Positions 18,444 through 27,066 of a DNA stretch of 64,000 nt are shown here, piece after piece. The notes below the pieces were generated by a model, which had not been told where the DNA came from, did not search any database, and saw only the letters and a list, made by a program, of their open reading frames with translations. A program made the position numbers and the translations under genes. Numbering within the stretch: the first letter of the stretch is position 1; every line of letters begins with the position of its first letter. The DNA is from Streptomyces sp. Root1304 (lineage in GTDB: Bacteria; Actinomycetota; Actinomycetes; Streptomycetales; Streptomycetaceae): NCBI RefSeq assembly GCF_001426405.1, contig NZ_LMEP01000027.1, positions 41,550 through 105,549 on the forward strand, given 5' to 3'.

Positions 18444-18881
18444 ATGCCCTTGCAAGGCGAGTACGAGCCCAGTCCGACGAAGTGGGTCCGTGACCAGGTC
18501 GAGCTGTACGAGTCGTCCGGCGGTACGGAGGGGACGACCATGCGCGGGATGCCGGTCGTCCTGGTGACCAACGTCGGCGTGCGGAGCGGCAGACTCCGCA
18601 AGACCCCGCTCATGCGGGTCGAGCACGAGGGCGCGTACGCGCTCGTCGCGTCGAACGGCGGGTCGGTGGAGCACCCCGTCTGGTTCCACAACCTCGTCGC
18701 CTCCCCGCTGGTCGAGGTGCGTGACGGCCCGCGGGTCTGGGACATGAGGACCCGTGTGGTCTCCGGCGAGGAGCGGGCGGCGTGGTGGGAGCGGGCCGTG
18801 GCGGCCTTCCCCGACTACGCGGACTACCAGATCAGGACCGACCGGGAGATCCCGGTGTTCGTCGCGGAGCGGGTCGACTAG
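18444..18881 (+). CDS. Deazaflavin (F420)-dependent nitroreductase family protein
   Basis: A 145-residue split-beta-barrel protein of the DUF385/Ddn family: GMPVVLVTNVGVRSGRLRKTPLMRVEHEG is the typical F420-binding region (the G.R...PL segment), followed by VEHPVWFHNLVASP. Such proteins use reduced F420 to reduce nitroaromatics, quinones or enones. AAAGGA precedes the ATG. It converges on the EamA gene so closely that both stop codons share the palindrome CTAG at 18878-18881. Confidence 0.88.
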   Translation: MPLQGEYEPSPTKWVRDQVELYESSGGTEGTTMRGMPVVLVTNVGVRSGRLRKTPLMRVEHEGAYALVASNGGSVEHPVWFHNLVASPLVEVRDGPRVWDMRTRVVSGEERAAWWERAVAAFPDYADYQIRTDREIPVFVAERVD

Positions 18882-18896
18882 CGGAGCGGGTCGACT
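18864..18896. repeat. 16-bp tandem duplication at overlapping stop codons
   Basis: The 16-bp word at 18864-18879 is repeated exactly at 18881-18896, offset by 17 bp. The duplication straddles the shared CTAG stop of two convergent genes and supplies the last codons of both. Confidence 0.8.
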
Positions 18897-19906
18897 GGTC
18901 GACCGGCGGACGCCGCGGGCGCCGTCGGCGGGGGCGCGGGGGCGTGCCCGCCCCGGGGCCCTCCGCCGTCGCGTGCGCGTCGGGGTCGGGGCGCTCCGGC
19001 GGTCGCTTCCGTGTCCGTCCCGGAGCCCCCGTCCGGTGCTCCGGCGCCGAACCGTGCCCGTGTCAGTCCCACCCCCACCAGGACCACCGCCATCCCCAGG
19101 GCGACCCGTGCCGTCAGCGGTTCGCCGAGGACCAGCGCGCCGAGCGTCACGGAGACCACCGGCAGCAGATAGCCGACCGTCGCGGCGGCGGTGGGGCCCT
19201 CCTCGGCGATCATCCGGTAGTTCAGGTGGAAGGTGAGGCCGGTGGCGAGGACGCCGAGCGCGAGGACGGCGAGGACACCGGTCCAGGTCACCGCCGTCGG
19301 TCCGCCGGTCGCCGTCAGCGGGGTGCTCAGAGCGGTCGCGGCGAGCAGTTGCGCGGCGGAGAGGGCGAGCGGCGCGGTGCCCCGGCCGGCGAGCCTGCGG
19401 GCCATGTAGGCGAAGGCCACGGCGTAGCTCGCGGCGGCGCCGAGCAGCGCGAGGGCGCCCCCGCTCATCAGGCCCGCACCGTGGCTCCAGGGGGCGAAGA
19501 TCAGCAGGACTCCGGCGAAGCCGAGGGCGAGGCCCGCCGCCCGTGCGGCGCGCAGCGGGCGCTCCGCGCCGAGAGCCAGGCCGATGACGAGGGACCAGAG
19601 CGGGGTGGTGGCGTTCAGCACGCCCGCGACTCCGCTGTCCACCGTCCGCTCGCCGATCGAGAAGAGCAGGAACGGCAGCGCGTTGCAGAAGAAGGCGGCG
19701 ACGGCGAGCCGCGCCCAGGTGCCCCGGTCCCTCGGCAGCCGCTGCCCCGCTCCGTGGGCGAGCGCGAGGAGCACCGCCGCGCCGAGCAGGCAGCGGGTGA
19801 AGGTGATCCAGCCGGGGGTGAGGCCCTCGTTGAGGGAGATCTTGATCCAGAGGAAGCCCGAGCCCCAGAGCAGGGCCAGGACGCCCATGCGCGTCGCCGA
19901 TGTCAT
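18878..19906 (-). CDS. EamA (DMT superfamily) exporter
   Basis: About ten membrane helices in two EamA repeats (roughly residues 3-135 and 150-285), as in RhtA/YdcZ-type metabolite exporters, followed by a roughly 55-residue proline- and glycine-rich cytoplasmic tail, for 342 residues in all. It probably exports an amino acid, nucleoside or drug-like metabolite. ATG 19906 is used; GTG 19915 is an alternative. It is divergent from a LysR gene, the usual arrangement for LysR-controlled exporters. Confidence 0.88.
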   Translation of the reverse strand: MTSATRMGVLALLWGSGFLWIKISLNEGLTPGWITFTRCLLGAAVLLALAHGAGQRLPRDRGTWARLAVAAFFCNALPFLLFSIGERTVDSGVAGVLNATTPLWSLVIGLALGAERPLRAARAAGLALGFAGVLLIFAPWSHGAGLMSGGALALLGAAASYAVAFAYMARRLAGRGTAPLALSAAQLLAATALSTPLTATGGPTAVTWTGVLAVLALGVLATGLTFHLNYRMIAEEGPTAAATVGYLLPVVSVTLGALVLGEPLTARVALGMAVVLVGVGLTRARFGAGAPDGGSGTDTEATAGAPRPRRARDGGGPRGGHAPAPPPTAPAASAGRPVDPLR

Positions 19907-19929
19907 GGGCTTCACGCTCCCGCGCCCCG

Positions 19930-19942
19930 TTGTGCAGGACAA
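19930..19942. promoter_or_regulatory. LysR-type T-N11-A box between EamA and LysR genes
   Basis: TTGT-GCAGG-ACAA is a perfect 4-bp inverted repeat with the T-N11-A geometry of LysR sites. It lies in the 72-bp divergent gap; a second TTGTGCA word follows at about 19951, which may be an accessory half-site. Confidence 0.55.
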
Positions 19943-19978
19943 GCGATGACTTGTGCATCGAGCGTTAAGCTCTGCTAC

Positions 19979-20857
19979 ATGCTGGATGTGAGACGTTTGC
20001 AGGTGCTCCGGGCGGTCGTCACCAGTGGCTCCGTCACCGCCGCCGCGGCGAACCTCGGTTACACGCCCTCCGCGGTGAGCCAGCAGATCGGCGTCCTGGA
20101 GCGGGAGGCCGGCATCGCACTGCTCGAACGGTTCGGCCGGGGCGTGCGCCCGACCGCCGCCGGCCGGCTGCTGACCGAGCACGCCACCGTCCTCGGGCGT
20201 CAGCTCGCCGAGGCCGAGACCGCGCTCGCCGATCTGCGGGCCGGCCGGACCGGGCAGATCTCGGTCCGGTACTTCGCCACGGCGGGCGCCGATCTCGTCG
20301 CCCCCGCGCTGGCCCGGTTCCGCACCGAACACCCGGGCGTGCGGGTCGATCTGAGGATCGCCGACGGCCCGCCCGACGGGGACACGGACCTGACTCTGCT
20401 CGTACGGCCCCGGGACGGCGATCCGCACGGGGCCGGGGACGGCCTCCGGCTGGTGCATCTGCTCGACGACCCCTACCGGGTCGTGCTCCCCAAGGGGCAT
20501 CGGCTGGCCGACCGCCGGGGCGCCGTCGAGCTGGCCGGCCTCGCGGCCGAGCCGTGGGTCGGCAGCGAGCGGCCCGGCCCCTGTCTCGACGCGGTGCTGG
20601 AGGCGTGCGCCGCCGCCGGGTTCACCCCGGACATCGCGGTGGAGTGCGAGGAGTACGCCACCGCGCAGGGCTTCGTGGCGGCCGGTCTCGGCCTCGCCCT
20701 GGTCCCGTTGACCGGCCTGGGCAGTCGCCACCCGAACGTGGTCGTCCGCAAAGTCCGGGGCCCTGAGCCGGTCCGTTCGATCCACGCGGCGGTACGGGAG
20801 TCCTCGCTCTCCCTGCCCGCCGTACGCGGCCTTCTCACGGCGCTCCGGGAGAGGTGA
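19979..20857 (+). CDS. LysR family transcriptional regulator
   Basis: A 292-residue LTTR: N-terminal winged HTH (LQVLRAVVTSGSVTAAAANLGYTPSAVSQQIGVLE), linker helix, and a periplasmic-binding-like effector domain from about residue 90. The ATG lies in the divergent gap just after the candidate operator, so no long leader exists. It probably activates or represses the adjacent EamA exporter in response to the exported metabolite, and itself. Confidence 0.93.
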   Translation: MLDVRRLQVLRAVVTSGSVTAAAANLGYTPSAVSQQIGVLEREAGIALLERFGRGVRPTAAGRLLTEHATVLGRQLAEAETALADLRAGRTGQISVRYFATAGADLVAPALARFRTEHPGVRVDLRIADGPPDGDTDLTLLVRPRDGDPHGAGDGLRLVHLLDDPYRVVLPKGHRLADRRGAVELAGLAAEPWVGSERPGPCLDAVLEACAAAGFTPDIAVECEEYATAQGFVAAGLGLALVPLTGLGSRHPNVVVRKVRGPEPVRSIHAAVRESSLSLPAVRGLLTALRER

Positions 20858-20899
20858 ACCGGGCCGCCCGGCCCGGCAGCACCTCGTCCGCGCCGCCGC

Positions 20900-21736
20900 T
20901 CAGGCCGGCGAGAGGACCGTCAGGAGGTGGGCCACCTCCTGGGCCACGGCGGCGCGGGCCGGGGTGAGGTAGTGGCGGGGGTCGACCGCGTCCGGGTGTT
21001 CCGTGAGGTGGGCGCGGACGGCCCGGGTGAAAGCCTTGTTCAGGTGGGTGGAGACGTTCACCTTGGTCATGCCGGCCGCGACGGCGGCGGTGAGGTCCGC
21101 GTCCGAGACGCCCGAGGAGCCGTGCAGGACGAGCGGGGTGTCGACGGCCGCGCGCAGCCGGGCGATCAGGTCGAAGTCGAGGACGGCGTCCCGGGTCAGC
21201 ATCTGGTGGGAGCTGCCGACCGCGACGGCGAGGGCGTCGACGCCGGTGGCCTCGACGAAGGCGCGGGCCTCGTCGGGGTCCGTCCGTACGCCCGGGGTGT
21301 GGGCGCCGCCCTTGCCGCCGACCTCGCCGAGTTCGGCCTCGACCCAGACGCCGTGCCGGTGGCAGTGCTCCACGACCTCGCGGGTGGCGGCGACGTTCTC
21401 GGCGTAGGGGAGCTTCGAGGCGTCGAACATGACCGAGCCCAGGCCGAGTCCGACGGCCTCGCGGACGAGGTCGGGGTTCTCGGCGTGGTCGAGGTGGACG
21501 GCGACCGGGGTCTTGGCGGCGCGGGCGACGGCGAGGGAGGCGAGGGCGACCGGTTCCAGGGCTCCGTGGTAGCGGACGGTGTTCTCGCTGATCTGGAGGA
21601 CGACGGGCCGGTCGGCGGCCTCGGCGCCGGCCACGATGGCCTGGGCGTGTTCGAGCTGGAGGACGTTGAACGCCCCCACGCCCGTGCCCGCCGCGCGGGC
21701 GCGGCGGACGATCTCATCGGTCGGCGTCAACGGCAT
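20900..21736 (-). CDS. Class II ketose-bisphosphate aldolase (tagatose/fructose-bisphosphate type)
   Basis: The 278-residue product carries the class II aldolase signatures: GAFNV near the N-terminus, HLDHAENPDLV with Zn-binding His and catalytic Asp, SVMFDASKLPYAEN, VEAELGEVGG, LHGSSGV with a Zn-binding His, and KVNVSTHLN. Length and motifs resemble GatY/KbaY and IolJ enzymes, which split tagatose-1,6-bisphosphate or related sugar phosphates. It sits 40 bp downstream of the SIS-domain gene on the same strand, so they are one operon, probably for amino-sugar or ketose use. Confidence 0.9.
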   Translation of the reverse strand: MPLTPTDEIVRRARAAGTGVGAFNVLQLEHAQAIVAGAEAADRPVVLQISENTVRYHGALEPVALASLAVARAAKTPVAVHLDHAENPDLVREAVGLGLGSVMFDASKLPYAENVAATREVVEHCHRHGVWVEAELGEVGGKGGAHTPGVRTDPDEARAFVEATGVDALAVAVGSSHQMLTRDAVLDFDLIARLRAAVDTPLVLHGSSGVSDADLTAAVAAGMTKVNVSTHLNKAFTRAVRAHLTEHPDAVDPRHYLTPARAAVAQEVAHLLTVLSPA

Positions 21737-21776
21737 GGTGTGTCTCCGGGGTGTGAACGGGTGCGGGCGGCGGCGG

Positions 21777-22700
21777 TCAGGCGGGGGCGTCGGTGAGGAC
21801 GACCGAACGGGTCAGGTTCCGGGGGGTGTCCGGGTTCAGGCCCTGGGCCTCGGCGACGGCCACCGCGAGCCGCTGGGCCCTGATCAGGTCCGCGAGCGGG
21901 TCCAGGTCGCTCTCGGAGAGGGTGCCGCCGACCTTGCGCACGTCGTCCGCGAGTCCGGCCGGCAGGGCGCCGAAGCCCCAGGTGACGCGGCCGGGCCCGG
22001 TGATGCTGATGGGGCCGTGGCGGTACTCCATCGCGGGGTAGGCCTCGGTCCAGGCGCCGGCCGCCTCGCGCATCTTCAGCCCGGCCTCCAGGGCGAGTCC
22101 GTAGGTCCAGCCGGTGCCGAGGAAGGTGAACTGCTCCGCCGTGCGGATGCTCTCGTCGAGCGGTGAGGTGAGGGCCAGCTCGGCGTCGCGCGCCGCGTCC
22201 TCCACGGTGGGGACGCCCTCGGGCAGGGCGTCCTCGGACTCCAGGTGCGCACGGAACAGGGCGAGCACGGTGGTCGCGAAGCGGGTCTGGACCACCGACT
22301 CCTCGTCCGCGAAGTCCAGGACGGCGACCTCGTCGGCGAGGTCCATCACCGGGGTGGTGGGGTCGGCGGTGACGGCGCCCGTGGGGACGGTGCCGCGCAG
22401 CCGGGACAGGACGGCGAGGACCTCGCTGGTGGTGCCGGAGCGGGTGATGGCCACGACCCGGTCGTAGTGGCGGCCGTAGGGGAACTCCGAGGCGGCGAAG
22501 GCGTCGGTCTCGCCGTGGCCGCCGGACTCGCGCAGCTCCGCGTAGGCGAGGGCCATGAACCAGGAGGTGCCGCAGCCGATGACCGCCACGCGCTCGCCCC
22601 GCCGGGGCAGGGCCGCGGTGTGCTGGGGCAGGGTGCGGGCCGCCTGGCGCCAGGTCGTCGGCTGGGAAGCGATCTCCACGGCGGTACGGGTGGTGCTCAT
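21777..22700 (-). CDS. SIS domain sugar isomerase/deaminase (AgaS-like)
   Basis: A 307-residue protein with two SIS domains, like the isomerase half of GlmS but without the glutaminase domain: GCGTSWFMALAYAELRE, ITRSGTTSEVL, and FLGTGWTYGLALEAGLKMREAAG followed by EYRHGP. Such proteins (AgaS, FrlB, NagB-II) deaminate or isomerise amino-sugar phosphates. AGGAGA precedes the ATG. It is first in the operon with the aldolase and divergent from a DeoR regulator; no kinase or PTS component is present in the window. Confidence 0.88.
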   Translation of the reverse strand: MSTTRTAVEIASQPTTWRQAARTLPQHTAALPRRGERVAVIGCGTSWFMALAYAELRESGGHGETDAFAASEFPYGRHYDRVVAITRSGTTSEVLAVLSRLRGTVPTGAVTADPTTPVMDLADEVAVLDFADEESVVQTRFATTVLALFRAHLESEDALPEGVPTVEDAARDAELALTSPLDESIRTAEQFTFLGTGWTYGLALEAGLKMREAAGAWTEAYPAMEYRHGPISITGPGRVTWGFGALPAGLADDVRKVGGTLSESDLDPLADLIRAQRLAVAVAEAQGLNPDTPRNLTRSVVLTDAPA

Positions 22701-22769
22701 GGCCGGTCTCCTTGCAAGAAGAGTGCGATGTGATGACTGGAGTTGTTCGAAGTAGGGCTCATTCAAGCA

Positions 22770-22788
22770 GAAACATGCATCTCGTTTC
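22770..22788. promoter_or_regulatory. Candidate DeoR operator (GAAAC-N9-GTTTC)
   Basis: Perfect inverted arms GAAAC (22770-22774) and GTTTC (22784-22788) lie in the 149-bp divergent region between the SIS and DeoR genes. TTTC/GAAA-rich sites are typical of AgaR/GlpR-type DeoR regulators. Confidence 0.55.
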
Positions 22789-22849
22789 CAGATCCCGCAC
22801 GCGCCGGCGGATAGAATCGGACGCGCGCACGAGCCCGAGGGAGGGACCC

Positions 22850-23656
22850 ATGCCCAAGCACGAGCGGTGGAACACGCTCCTTGAACTCCTCGCAGCCTCG
22901 GGGAAGCTGGAGGTCGAGGAGGCGGCGTCCACGCTGGACGTCTCCGCCGCCACGATCCGCCGGGACCTCGACGAGCTGGCGGAGCAGCAGTTGCTGGTAC
23001 GGACGCGGGGCGGGGCGGTCGCGCACGGCGTCTCGTACGAGCTGCCCCTGCGGTACAAGTCGACCCGGCACGCCCCGCAGAAGCGCCGGATCGCGGAGGC
23101 GGCGGCGGACCTGGTCGCGCCGGGCGAGGTCGTGGGGCTCAACGGCGGGACGACGACGACCGAGGTGGCGCGGGCGCTCGCACTGCGGTTCGCGAGCGGC
23201 CGCCCGGAGGGCCCGGGGGCCGCCGCGCCCACCGGGCCCGCCCTGACCGTGGTCACCAACGCGCTCAACATCGCGGGTGAGCTGGCGGTGCGCCCGCAGA
23301 TCAAGATCGTCACCACCGGCGGGGTGGCCCGCCCCCAGACGTACGAGTTGGTGGGCCCGCTGACGGTCGGCGTGCTGAACGAGGTCGTCCTCGACGTGGT
23401 GGTCCTGGGGGTCGACGGGGTCGACCCGCACCTGGGCGTGATGGCCCATCAGGAGGACGAGGCGAGCATCAGCCGGCTCTTCGCGGAGCGCGCGAGCCGG
23501 GTCGTCGTGGTGACCGACTCCTCCAAGCTGGGCCGCCGGGCGTTCGCCCGCATCTGTGGTCTGGACCGGATCGACCTGCTCGTCACCGACACCGACATCA
23601 CTCCCGAGGCAGCCGCGCAGCTCGCCGAGGCAGGCGTGGAGGTCCTCACCGTCTGA
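22850..23656 (+). CDS. DeoR/GlpR family transcriptional regulator
   Basis: A 268-residue DeoR-family protein: N-terminal HTH (KLEVEEAASTLDVSAATIRRDLDELAEQQLLVRTRGGAV) and a C-terminal sugar-phosphate sensor domain (GLNGGTTTTEVARAL, TVVTNALNIAGEL, GVDGVDPHLGV, VVTDSSKLGRRAFARI). ATG 22850 has GAGGGAGGGA upstream; an earlier in-frame ATG would place the HTH too far in. It probably represses the divergent SIS-aldolase operon and is relieved by a sugar phosphate. Confidence 0.93.
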   Translation: MPKHERWNTLLELLAASGKLEVEEAASTLDVSAATIRRDLDELAEQQLLVRTRGGAVAHGVSYELPLRYKSTRHAPQKRRIAEAAADLVAPGEVVGLNGGTTTTEVARALALRFASGRPEGPGAAAPTGPALTVVTNALNIAGELAVRPQIKIVTTGGVARPQTYELVGPLTVGVLNEVVLDVVVLGVDGVDPHLGVMAHQEDEASISRLFAERASRVVVVTDSSKLGRRAFARICGLDRIDLLVTDTDITPEAAAQLAEAGVEVLTV

Positions 23657-23721
23657 GCCGACCGACGCCATTGGTATGAAGTCGGACCAATCCAGAGCCC
23701 GATGGGACTTGGCCCTGGTGT

Positions 23722-23743
23722 GTTAATCCAGTAATTACCCCGC
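23722..23743 (+). promoter_or_regulatory. Candidate PHO-box-like direct repeats upstream of phospholipase C
   Basis: Two adjacent 11-nt units, GTTAATCCAGT (23722-23732) and AATTACCCCGC (23733-23743), weakly match the Streptomyces PhoP repeat (GTTCACC-like). The unusually AT-rich stretch lies about 80 nt before the phospholipase start. Phosphate control is common for such enzymes, but the match is imperfect. Confidence 0.35.
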
Positions 23744-23823
23744 AGCCGTATACCTTTAAGCCGCCCTCCCCCATGATGTCCCCGACGTGCCGCCGGGGCA
23801 CAGCGTGACAGGAGGGGCGGGGC

Positions 23824-25848
23824 ATGCTTCCCATCAGCCGCAGAGGGTTCGTCGGGATCGGCGCGGGGCTCGTGGCGGGGGCGGCGCTGCCGCCCGTACG
23901 GGCCTCCGCCGCCGCGTCGGCGGCCACCGGCACCCTCACCGACATCAAGCACGTGGTGATCCTCATGCAGGAGAACCGCAGCTTCGACCACTACTTCGGC
24001 ACCCTGCGCGGCGTACGGGGCTTCGCCGACCGGGCCGCGGGGAACCTGCCCGGCGGCTGGGGCATGTTCAACCAGCCCAACTGGGGCGGCCGCCAGTATC
24101 CCTGGAAGCTCAGCGACACCCCGCCCGCCGGCGGCGTCGACGGCGAGACCCTCGCCCAGTGCAACGGCGACCTGCCGCACAGCTGGACCTCGCAGCACGC
24201 CGCCTGGAACAAGGGGCGCATGGACAACTGGGTCACCGGCGTGGGCAACACCCGCTCCCTGGGCCACCTCGGCCGCACCGACATCCCCTTCCACCACGCG
24301 CTCGCGGACAACTACACCGTCTGCGACGCGTACTTCTGCTCCACGCTGAGCGCCACCGGCCCCAACCGCACCTTCCTGTGGAGCGGGAAGATCGACGGCT
24401 CCAGCAAGGACGGCGGCGACGAGTCGGGCCTCACCTGGGAGACGTACGCCGAGGCGCTCCAGCGGGCCGGGGTGAGCTGGAAGGTCTACCAGAACGCGCA
24501 GGACAACTACGGCGACAACGGTCTCGCGTACTTCAAGAAGTTCACCGACGCGCGCCCCGGCGACCCGCTGTACGACCGGGGCATGGGCTCGGTCCCCAAG
24601 GTGACCGGTTCGACGCCGGACGACATCGCGGCGGCGATCCGCGCCGACGTCGTCGCGGGGACGCTGCCGCAGGTGTCGTGGGTGGTGGCGAGCGAGGCGT
24701 TCTCGGAGCACCCGTACGCCCCTCCGGGGGACGGCGCGCACTTCGTCGATCTGGTCTACCGCGCGCTCGCGGCCGACGCCGAGGTCTTCGACTCGACCGT
24801 GCTCTTCCTCAACTATGACGAGAACGACGGTTTCTTCGACCACGTGCCGCCGCCGGTCGCACCGCCGGGCACTCCGGGCGAGTACCTCGACGGCGTCCCG
24901 ATCGGCCTCGGATTCCGCGTCCCCATGGTTGTCATGTCCCCGTGGACCCGGGGTGGGTGGGTGAGCTCCGAGGTCTTCGACCACACCTCCGTGCTGCGCT
25001 TCATGGAGACCTGGACGGCGGCCCTCGGCACCCCGGCCGCCTGCCCCAACATCAGTGCCTGGCGGCGGAAGGTGACGGGCGACCTGACCGGCGTGTTCGA
25101 CTTCGCCCATCCGGTGTACGGGGTGCCGGCCGGGCTGCCCGCCACGGCGAAGGTCATCGGCCAGTCCACCTGCGGCCCGCTGCCGAACCCTGCCCCGCAG
25201 AACAACGCGCTGCCCGCGCAGGAGTCCGGCACCCGACCGGCCCGCGCCCTGCCCTACCAGGTGAACGGCAATCTCGACCGCTTCGAGTTCGGCGCCGCCG
25301 GCAAGATCCTGGCCTGGTTCTCGATGACCAACCAGGGCGCGGAGGCCCAGCGGGCGGCGCACTTCTCGATCCACCCCCACCAGTACCGCGACACGGCCGC
25401 CTGGCAGTACACGGTCGACCCCGGCGCCACCGCGTCCGACTACTTCAACATCGGCCTCGGGTCGGGCTCCGGCAAGTACGACATCTCGATGATGGGCCCC
25501 AACCGCTTCCTGCGCCGCTTCATCGGCGACGCGTCCAAGGCGGGCAAGGCCGTCGAGGTGGCGGCCCGGTTCGCGACCGAACCGGGCACGGGCAGGACGG
25601 CCCTGTACTTCAAGCTGAGCAACACCTCGGCCGGGCCGGTGACCTTCACCATCCGCTCGAACGCCTACCGCACCGACGGCCCGTGGACGTACACCGTGCC
25701 GGCGAACTCCACCCGCGAGGACTTCTTCAACGCGGTGGCCTACACCAACGGCTGGTACGACTTCACGGTCCTCGCCGACATCGACGGGACCTGGTCGCGC
25801 CGGTACACCGGCCACATCGAGAGCGGGGCGCCGAGCATCAGCGGATGA
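23824..25848 (+). CDS. Tat-exported phosphocholine-specific phospholipase C
   Basis: The 674-residue protein begins with a Tat signal (SRRGFVGIGAG, hydrophobic stretch, ASA cleavage). The phosphoesterase domain (about 35-440) shows the family motifs MQENRSFDHYFGTL with a metal-binding Asn/Glu, NRTFLWSG and NYDENDGFFDHVPPP. Two C-terminal beta-sandwich domains of the bacterial phospholipase C type follow (about 470-560 and 580-670). It hydrolyses phosphatidylcholine or sphingomyelin outside the cell to free phosphocholine, a phosphate and choline source. AGGAGG precedes the ATG. Confidence 0.95.
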   Translation: MLPISRRGFVGIGAGLVAGAALPPVRASAAASAATGTLTDIKHVVILMQENRSFDHYFGTLRGVRGFADRAAGNLPGGWGMFNQPNWGGRQYPWKLSDTPPAGGVDGETLAQCNGDLPHSWTSQHAAWNKGRMDNWVTGVGNTRSLGHLGRTDIPFHHALADNYTVCDAYFCSTLSATGPNRTFLWSGKIDGSSKDGGDESGLTWETYAEALQRAGVSWKVYQNAQDNYGDNGLAYFKKFTDARPGDPLYDRGMGSVPKVTGSTPDDIAAAIRADVVAGTLPQVSWVVASEAFSEHPYAPPGDGAHFVDLVYRALAADAEVFDSTVLFLNYDENDGFFDHVPPPVAPPGTPGEYLDGVPIGLGFRVPMVVMSPWTRGGWVSSEVFDHTSVLRFMETWTAALGTPAACPNISAWRRKVTGDLTGVFDFAHPVYGVPAGLPATAKVIGQSTCGPLPNPAPQNNALPAQESGTRPARALPYQVNGNLDRFEFGAAGKILAWFSMTNQGAEAQRAAHFSIHPHQYRDTAAWQYTVDPGATASDYFNIGLGSGSGKYDISMMGPNRFLRRFIGDASKAGKAVEVAARFATEPGTGRTALYFKLSNTSAGPVTFTIRSNAYRTDGPWTYTVPANSTREDFFNAVAYTNGWYDFTVLADIDGTWSRRYTGHIESGAPSISG

Positions 25849-25861
25849 GTCCGGGGCGGCC

Positions 25862-26536
25862 TCAGCGGCCCGCGAGCGCGGCGCGGTGGATCGTGGCGTC
25901 GAGCAGGTCCACCGCGTCGGCCGCCGTACGGCCGGGGGCCCGGTTCCACGGCCCGATCAGTTCGTGCCAGCCGCGCGAGCGCAGCTCGGTCATGATCCAG
26001 GCGGCCGCCTCGTTCATCGTCGTCGCCCCGCCGTAGCCGAGGCGGTGGGCGGCGAGCAGGGCGCCGCAGACGCACCGGGCGCCCCGGGCGTCGCGCAGCT
26101 TGTAGGGGGCGTTCTGCCAGCCCCACTCCGTCAGCACCAGGCGCGCGTAGCCGAGGTGGACCGAGGGGCGCAGCTCGGGCTGCCCGATGCGGCGCCAGGT
26201 GTGCAGCCGGTCGGGCAGGACCGCGCCGAGCCGGCCGGGGAGGCGGCGCTCGACCGGCAGGGGCGGGGGGAGGGCGTCGAGCGCGTCGGCGACGAGACGG
26301 TCGACGGGGACGGTGAGGAGCCGTCTCCATCTTTCCGCGTCGGGGGCGGCGCCGGGCGCGGCCGGGACGACGGGCGTCGGGCCCGGATCCGGGGCCGGGG
26401 TGGTCCCGGGTTCCGGTACGGCCGTGGGTGCGGAGGTCCAGTCGGTGACGATGCGCTGCCAGGTCGCACTCTCGTAGAGCGCGGCGGCCTCGCGGTCGAG
26501 CGCGTCGGGGCTGATCAGAGGTGTGGAGGGCGACAT
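25862..26536 (-). CDS. Hypothetical protein (DUF6197-like C-terminal domain)
   Basis: A 224-residue protein with a proline-rich segment at about 35-60 and a C-terminal domain reading CVCGALLAAHRLGYGG...AAAWIMTELRSRG...LIGPWNRAPGRTAADAVDLLDATI. This CxxGAL...WN..PGRT pattern is found in small actinobacterial DUF6197-type proteins of unknown function. GAGGAG lies 8 nt before ATG 26536, which fixes the start. It converges on phospholipase C with 13 bp between stops. Confidence 0.7.
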   Translation of the reverse strand: MSPSTPLISPDALDREAAALYESATWQRIVTDWTSAPTAVPEPGTTPAPDPGPTPVVPAAPGAAPDAERWRRLLTVPVDRLVADALDALPPPLPVERRLPGRLGAVLPDRLHTWRRIGQPELRPSVHLGYARLVLTEWGWQNAPYKLRDARGARCVCGALLAAHRLGYGGATTMNEAAAWIMTELRSRGWHELIGPWNRAPGRTAADAVDLLDATIHRAALAGR

Positions 26537-26838
26537 CCGGGCGGCTCCTCGGTCGGGGTCGCCCCCATCTTTCACGAAGAATGTCTGGTTTGCGACTTTT
26601 ACCCCCGCCTGCCCGCACTCCCCATCGGGCTTTACGGCATGATTCCCCATTAACAGAATTACTTCGCATATTCGGACATTGGGCACCTGGTGACGCGACT
26701 CACTTTTCCCGGCGCGGTTCGCCCGCCGGTGTCTGCCAGGGCCGTGCCTCACAAGGGAGTTCCGCGCCGCCGAGTTCCGGTCGATCTTGAATTCAGGGAA
26801 TTCAGTGATCCTTTACGGAGGTCGTCGCTCCGGTCCTC

Positions 26839-26868
26839 TTGTTATCCGTCGCATTACTGGCCTACGGT
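26839..26868 (+). promoter_or_regulatory. Candidate promoter for the c-di-AMP riboswitch transcript
   Basis: TTGTTA (26839-26844) and TACGGT (26863-26868) are 18 bp apart, placing a start near 26875, just before the riboswitch fold. The rest of 26537-26838 shows no gene; it is AT-richer than its neighbours and has a short direct repeat of GAATTCAG near 26790. Confidence 0.4.
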
Positions 26869-26883
26869 CACCTCCATTCGAGC

Positions 26884-27058
26884 GGATCGCCGAATCCTGC
26901 CACTGCTCGAAATACCTTCCTTTTCACCCGACGGCAGGAGCGGGGGACCCACGAATACGCCGGCCCGGAATCCGGGACGGCTCGGGGTGCAGCCGCGTGC
27001 GCGCGGCCGGACATCTCCCGTCCGAACCCGACAGCTCACCCCGCAGGCGCCGGAGAGG
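26884..27058 (+). promoter_or_regulatory. Cyclic di-AMP (ydaO-type) riboswitch
   Basis: The leader carries the conserved core of the ydaO motif as known from Streptomyces cell-wall hydrolase genes: a TCCTGCC/GGCAGGA pairing (26895-26901 with 26933-26939), the CGGGGGACCCA block at 26941-26951, GGGGTGCAGCCG at 26984-26995, and a CCGAACCCGACAGCTC block near 27022-27036 followed by GCAGGCGCCGGAGAGGA. The last part overlaps the ribosome site 9 nt before the ATG of the transglycosylase, so ligand binding would switch its expression off. Confidence 0.87.
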
Positions 27059-27066
27059 ACACCGTC

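Noticed and set aside
23670..23691. ATTGGT-N10-ACCAAT inverted repeat resembling half-sites of DasR or GntR operators
   Set aside because: The 10-bp spacing does not fit a dre site and short arms like this arise by chance; not enough to call.
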